Under the pieces are notes generated by a model. The model saw only the letters and a program-made list of their open reading frames with translations, had not been told where the DNA came from and searched no databases. Below, piece after piece: positions 61,613 through 64,000 of a stretch of 64,000 nucleotides of DNA. The stretch spans positions 3,596,001 through 3,660,000 of the forward strand of contig NZ_CP114901.1 in the NCBI RefSeq assembly GCF_027497175.1. The letters are read 5' to 3'. Source of the stretch: Verrucosispora sp. WMMD573. Lineage in GTDB: Bacteria; Actinomycetota; Actinomycetes; Mycobacteriales; Micromonosporaceae. Made by a program: the position numbers and the translations under genes. Positions within the stretch are counted from its first letter, which is position 1, and each line of letters starts with the position of its first letter.

Positions 61613-62797
61613 ATGGCTGTGTTGCGCTGGTTGACCGCAGGGGAATCGCATGGACCCGCTCTCGTCGCGTTGCTGGAGGGGGTGCCGGCCGGTGTCGAGG
61701 TGACCACCACCGAGATCGCCGGCGAGCTGGCCCGCCGCCGGCTCGGCTACGGCCGGGGTGCCCGGATGGCGTTCGAGCAGGACGAGATCGAGATCATCGG
61801 TGGCCTGCGGCACGGCGTGACCCTGGGCAGCCCGGTCGCCGTCCGGGTCGGCAACTCCGAGTGGCCCAAGTGGCGCACCGTGATGGCCGCCGACCCGGTC
61901 GACCCCGACGAGTTGGCCCGGCAGGCCCGCAACGCGCCGCTGACCCGTCCCCGGCCCGGCCACGCCGACCTGGCCGGCATGCAGAAGTACGGCCACACCG
62001 ACGCCCGGCCGATCCTGGAGCGGGCCAGCGCGCGGGAGACCGCTGCCCGGGTCGCCGTCGGCACGGTGGCCAAGGCGCTGGTCAAGCAGGCCGTGGGCAT
62101 CGAGATCGTCTCGCACGTGGTCGAGCTCGGCCCGGTCGCCGTCAAACCGGGGCTGCGGCCACGGCCGGAGGACGCCGAGCGCATCGACGCCGACCCGCTG
62201 CGCTGCCTCGACCCGGAGGCCAGCGCCCGGATGGTCGCCGAGGTCGACGCCGCGAAGAAGGCCGCCGACACCCTCGGTGGCGTGGTCGAGGTGCTGGCGT
62301 ACGGAGTACCGCCCGGTCTGGGCAGCCATGTGCAGTGGGACCGCAAGCTCGACGCCCGGCTGGCCACCGCGTTGATGTCGATCCAGGCGATCAAGGGTGT
62401 GGAGATCGGCGACGGCTGGCAGCAGGCCCGGTCCCGGGGCTCCGAGGCGCACGACGAGATCATGCCCACCGCCACCGGCGTACGCCGGGTCACCGACCGG
62501 GCCGGCGGCCTGGAGGGCGGCATCACCACAGGTGAGCCGCTGCGGGTGAAGGCGGCGATGAAGCCGATCTCCTCGCTGAACCGGGCCCTGGCCACGGTGG
62601 ACGTCACCACCGGGGAGCCGGCCACCGCCATCAACCAGCGTTCCGACGTCTGCGCGGTGCCGGCCGCCGCCGTGGTCGCCGAGGCGATGGTGGCGCTGGT
62701 GCTGGCGGAGGCGGTGGTGGAGAAGTTCGGCGGTGACTCGGTCGCCGAGATGCGCCGCAACCTGTCCGCCTACCTCGACGCGCTGGTGATCCGGTGA
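61613..62797 (+). CDS. aroC: Chorismate synthase
   Basis: The 394-residue FMN-dependent enzyme turns EPSP into chorismate, the last shikimate step. It shows the N-terminal [20 protein letters not shown], the central signature [14 protein letters not shown], and the C-terminal [25 protein letters not shown] and [22 protein letters not shown] at 61613 or, 6 bp later, GTG at 61619 (the more usual N-terminus); no strong ribosome site for either. The stop overlaps the aroK start (GTGA). The 125 bp before it should contain a promoter, since the glycan cluster displaced it from aroE. Confidence 0.97.
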   Translation: MAVLRWLTAGESHGPALVALLEGVPAGVEVTTTEIAGELARRRLGYGRGARMAFEQDEIEIIGGLRHGVTLGSPVAVRVGNSEWPKWRTVMAADPVDPDELARQARNAPLTRPRPGHADLAGMQKYGHTDARPILERASARETAARVAVGTVAKALVKQAVGIEIVSHVVELGPVAVKPGLRPRPEDAERIDADPLRCLDPEASARMVAEVDAAKKAADTLGGVVEVLAYGVPPGLGSHVQWDRKLDARLATALMSIQAIKGVEIGDGWQQARSRGSEAHDEIMPTATGVRRVTDRAGGLEGGITTGEPLRVKAAMKPISSLNRALATVDVTTGEPATAINQRSDVCAVPAAAVVAEAMVALVLAEAVVEKFGGDSVAEMRRNLSAYLDALVIR

Positions 62798-63315
62798 CCG
62801 GTCTGGTCCGGCCGGTCTGTGTGCTGGTCGGGGCGCCCGGCTCGGGCAAGACCACCGTCGGGCAGGGCCTGGCGGAAGCACTCGGCGTCGAGTTCCGCGA
62901 CACCGACGCCGACATCGAGCGCCTGGCGGGCAAGCCGATCCCGGAGATCTTCCTCGACGAGGGGGAGGCGCACTTCCGTACCCTCGAACGGGCGGCCCTG
63001 GCCGCGGCGCTGGCCTCCTGCACCGGCGTGCTCGCCCTCGGCGGCGGCGCGGTGCTTGCCGAGGAGAACCGGGCCGCCCTGGTCGGTCACCGAGTGGTGC
63101 ACCTCTCCGTCGAGCTGCCGGACGCGGTGAAGCGGGTGGGTCTCGGCGTCGGGCGGCCGCTGCTGTCGATCAACCCCCGGGCCACCCTCAAACACCTGAT
63201 GGACCAGCGCCGACCGCTGTACGCCGAGGTCGCCACCGACACGGTGGTCACCGACGGCCGCACCCCCGAGGAGATCGTCGCCGAGATCGTCGCCCTGCTG
63301 GGCAAGCCCGGCTAG
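62794..63315 (+). CDS. aroK: Shikimate kinase
   Basis: The 173-residue P-loop kinase phosphorylates shikimate. Walker A is GAPGSGKTT (residues 13-21), the shikimate-binding Asp is in FRDTDADIE, the Arg-containing FRTLERAAL motif follows, then LGGGAVL and the lid ([27 protein letters not shown]). The start overlaps the aroC stop. aroB, which normally follows, is not in the window; the next gene is convergent. Confidence 0.97.
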   Translation: MTGLVRPVCVLVGAPGSGKTTVGQGLAEALGVEFRDTDADIERLAGKPIPEIFLDEGEAHFRTLERAALAAALASCTGVLALGGGAVLAEENRAALVGHRVVHLSVELPDAVKRVGLGVGRPLLSINPRATLKHLMDQRRPLYAEVATDTVVTDGRTPEEIVAEIVALLGKPG

Positions 63316-63359
63316 GCCGCGGCGCACGACTCCCGGGCGCTGACCTTTCCCCGCCAGAG

Positions 63360-64000
63360 TCAGCTCTCCTTCCTGGTCATCAGCGTGATTCCGAGCAGCG
63401 GATGCTGCCATCGCTGCACGACGCGGTAATCAGCCTCGATCTTTTCGCGTTTGCCGGCGGCCATGTCCTTGAGCGGGTCGAGAGAGTTGTCGGCGCGGAT
63501 GACCCAGATCCGAGGCGGAACGCCGAGGCAGGTGGCGTCGGGACACTCGGCGGCGAGGAACCGGCCGTTGCTGCGTTGCGGGGCGGTCCGCAGTACATCG
63601 TGCGGACGGGGCTCCGGCAGGTATCGCTCGTAGATGTCTCGTGGCGACCACGGAATGCTGTAGTGGGTGTCAGGAAAGACAGCGACGTCGCCGGACTGGT
63701 AGCGCGGACTGATGATCGGCGCGATGCGTAGGGAAGCCTGACTGTGCCCAGCCTCGCCGCGTACGGTGACGTGGCCGGGGTAGGCGAGGATGGCGGCCAG
63801 GCCGATGGCTGCGGCGGCGTGGGCGCGTCCGAACCGAATGAGAGCGGCCGCGGCGAGCACCGCCATCGCCGGCAGGACGACGAGGACGTAGCGGGCGGCC
63901 CAGACAGGCAACTGAGTGCCGGCGACGAAGAGGACGCCCATCGGTACGAAGGCCGCAGCAGCGACGACCACCCGTTGCGGGGTGCGGCGGACGCCGAGGA
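63360..64000 (-). CDS. Polytopic membrane protein, C-terminal part (GT39-like)
   Basis: The frame is open to the right edge, so the start lies outside the window. The visible ~213 residues show two or three hydrophobic segments (AAAAFVPMGVLFVAG, WAARYVLVVLPAMAVLAAAALIRF, AAAAIGLAAILAYPG) and a soluble tail (SPRYQSGDVAVFPDTHYSIPWSPRDIYERYLPEP..RIWVIRADNS). This layout matches the end of actinobacterial GT39/mannosyltransferase-like proteins, which use polyprenyl-phosphate sugars outside the membrane. The family call is tentative. It is convergent with aroK and may belong to further glycan genes to the right. Confidence 0.7.
   Translation of the reverse strand, partial: LGVRRTPQRVVVAAAAFVPMGVLFVAGTQLPVWAARYVLVVLPAMAVLAAAALIRFGRAHAAAAIGLAAILAYPGHVTVRGEAGHSQASLRIAPIISPRYQSGDVAVFPDTHYSIPWSPRDIYERYLPEPRPHDVLRTAPQRSNGRFLAAECPDATCLGVPPRIWVIRADNSLDPLKDMAAGKREKIEADYRVVQRWQHPLLGITLMTRKES

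Overview
This 64 kb window comes from a very GC-rich actinobacterial chromosome. Gene order, codon use and intergenic palindromes point to Micromonosporaceae, most likely a Micromonospora-like organism; that is an inference from gene content, not a database match. There are 54 supported protein genes (two cut by the window edges). I see no tRNA, rRNA, CRISPR array, insertion sequence or prophage.

Left part (1-13.2 kb): an M48 protease/LemA pair, a PadR regulator with its membrane partner, the replicative polymerase gene dnaE, a class V aminotransferase-fold enzyme, a stand-alone cobalamin-binding-like domain protein, a DHA2 efflux pump with its TetR regulator, and a 3-hydroxybutyrate dehydrogenase with a GAF/PucR-type regulator.

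Core block (13.4-31.2 kb): ruvC-ruvA-ruvB (Holliday junction processing), yajC-secD-secF (protein export), apt and relA (purine salvage and (p)ppGpp), two tandem cyclophilin-type membrane PPIases, an MBL-fold hydrolase, hisS, a secreted S1 protease, a small membrane protein and aspS. Much of this is the usual actinobacterial order.

Middle (31.3-47.5 kb): an NAD-dependent epimerase/reductase, an ArsR-MFS operon under a near-perfect operator, a GNAT acetyltransferase, rarA fused by a 4-bp overlap to a gene for a 1002-residue, mostly disordered, Pro/Gly-rich membrane protein, then DUF948, DUF6167, alaS, ruvX, mltG, an oppositely oriented GH10 glycoside hydrolase, and aroE.

Right part (48.2-61.5 kb): an 11-gene, one-direction envelope or exopolysaccharide cluster. 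It holds a secreted GH26-like hydrolase, a secreted propeller-like protein, a hexapeptide acyltransferase, a Wzz-like co-polymerase with a degenerate kinase domain, a Wzy/ligase, a Wzx flippase, a sulfotransferase, an APH-fold kinase, a split Alg14/Alg13-type glycosyltransferase and a GT2. It sits between aroE and aroC-aroK, which are usually adjacent in actinobacteria. After aroK comes a convergent polytopic membrane protein (cut by the window end) where aroB would be expected. The cluster most likely makes a modified (possibly sulfated) surface glycan and is the most interesting accessory region.

Regulatory and repeat highlights: a 20+20 bp ArsR operator overlapping a clear -35/-10 pair; a PadR operator filling a promoter spacer; two copies of a ~60 bp intergenic palindrome (GATCATGAAGTTGTTG family) plus a different 22+22 bp stem-loop; 27-bp tandem repeats running across the aroE stop codon; and several genes with a TANNNT box 6-8 nt before the start and no Shine-Dalgarno, suggesting leaderless transcripts.
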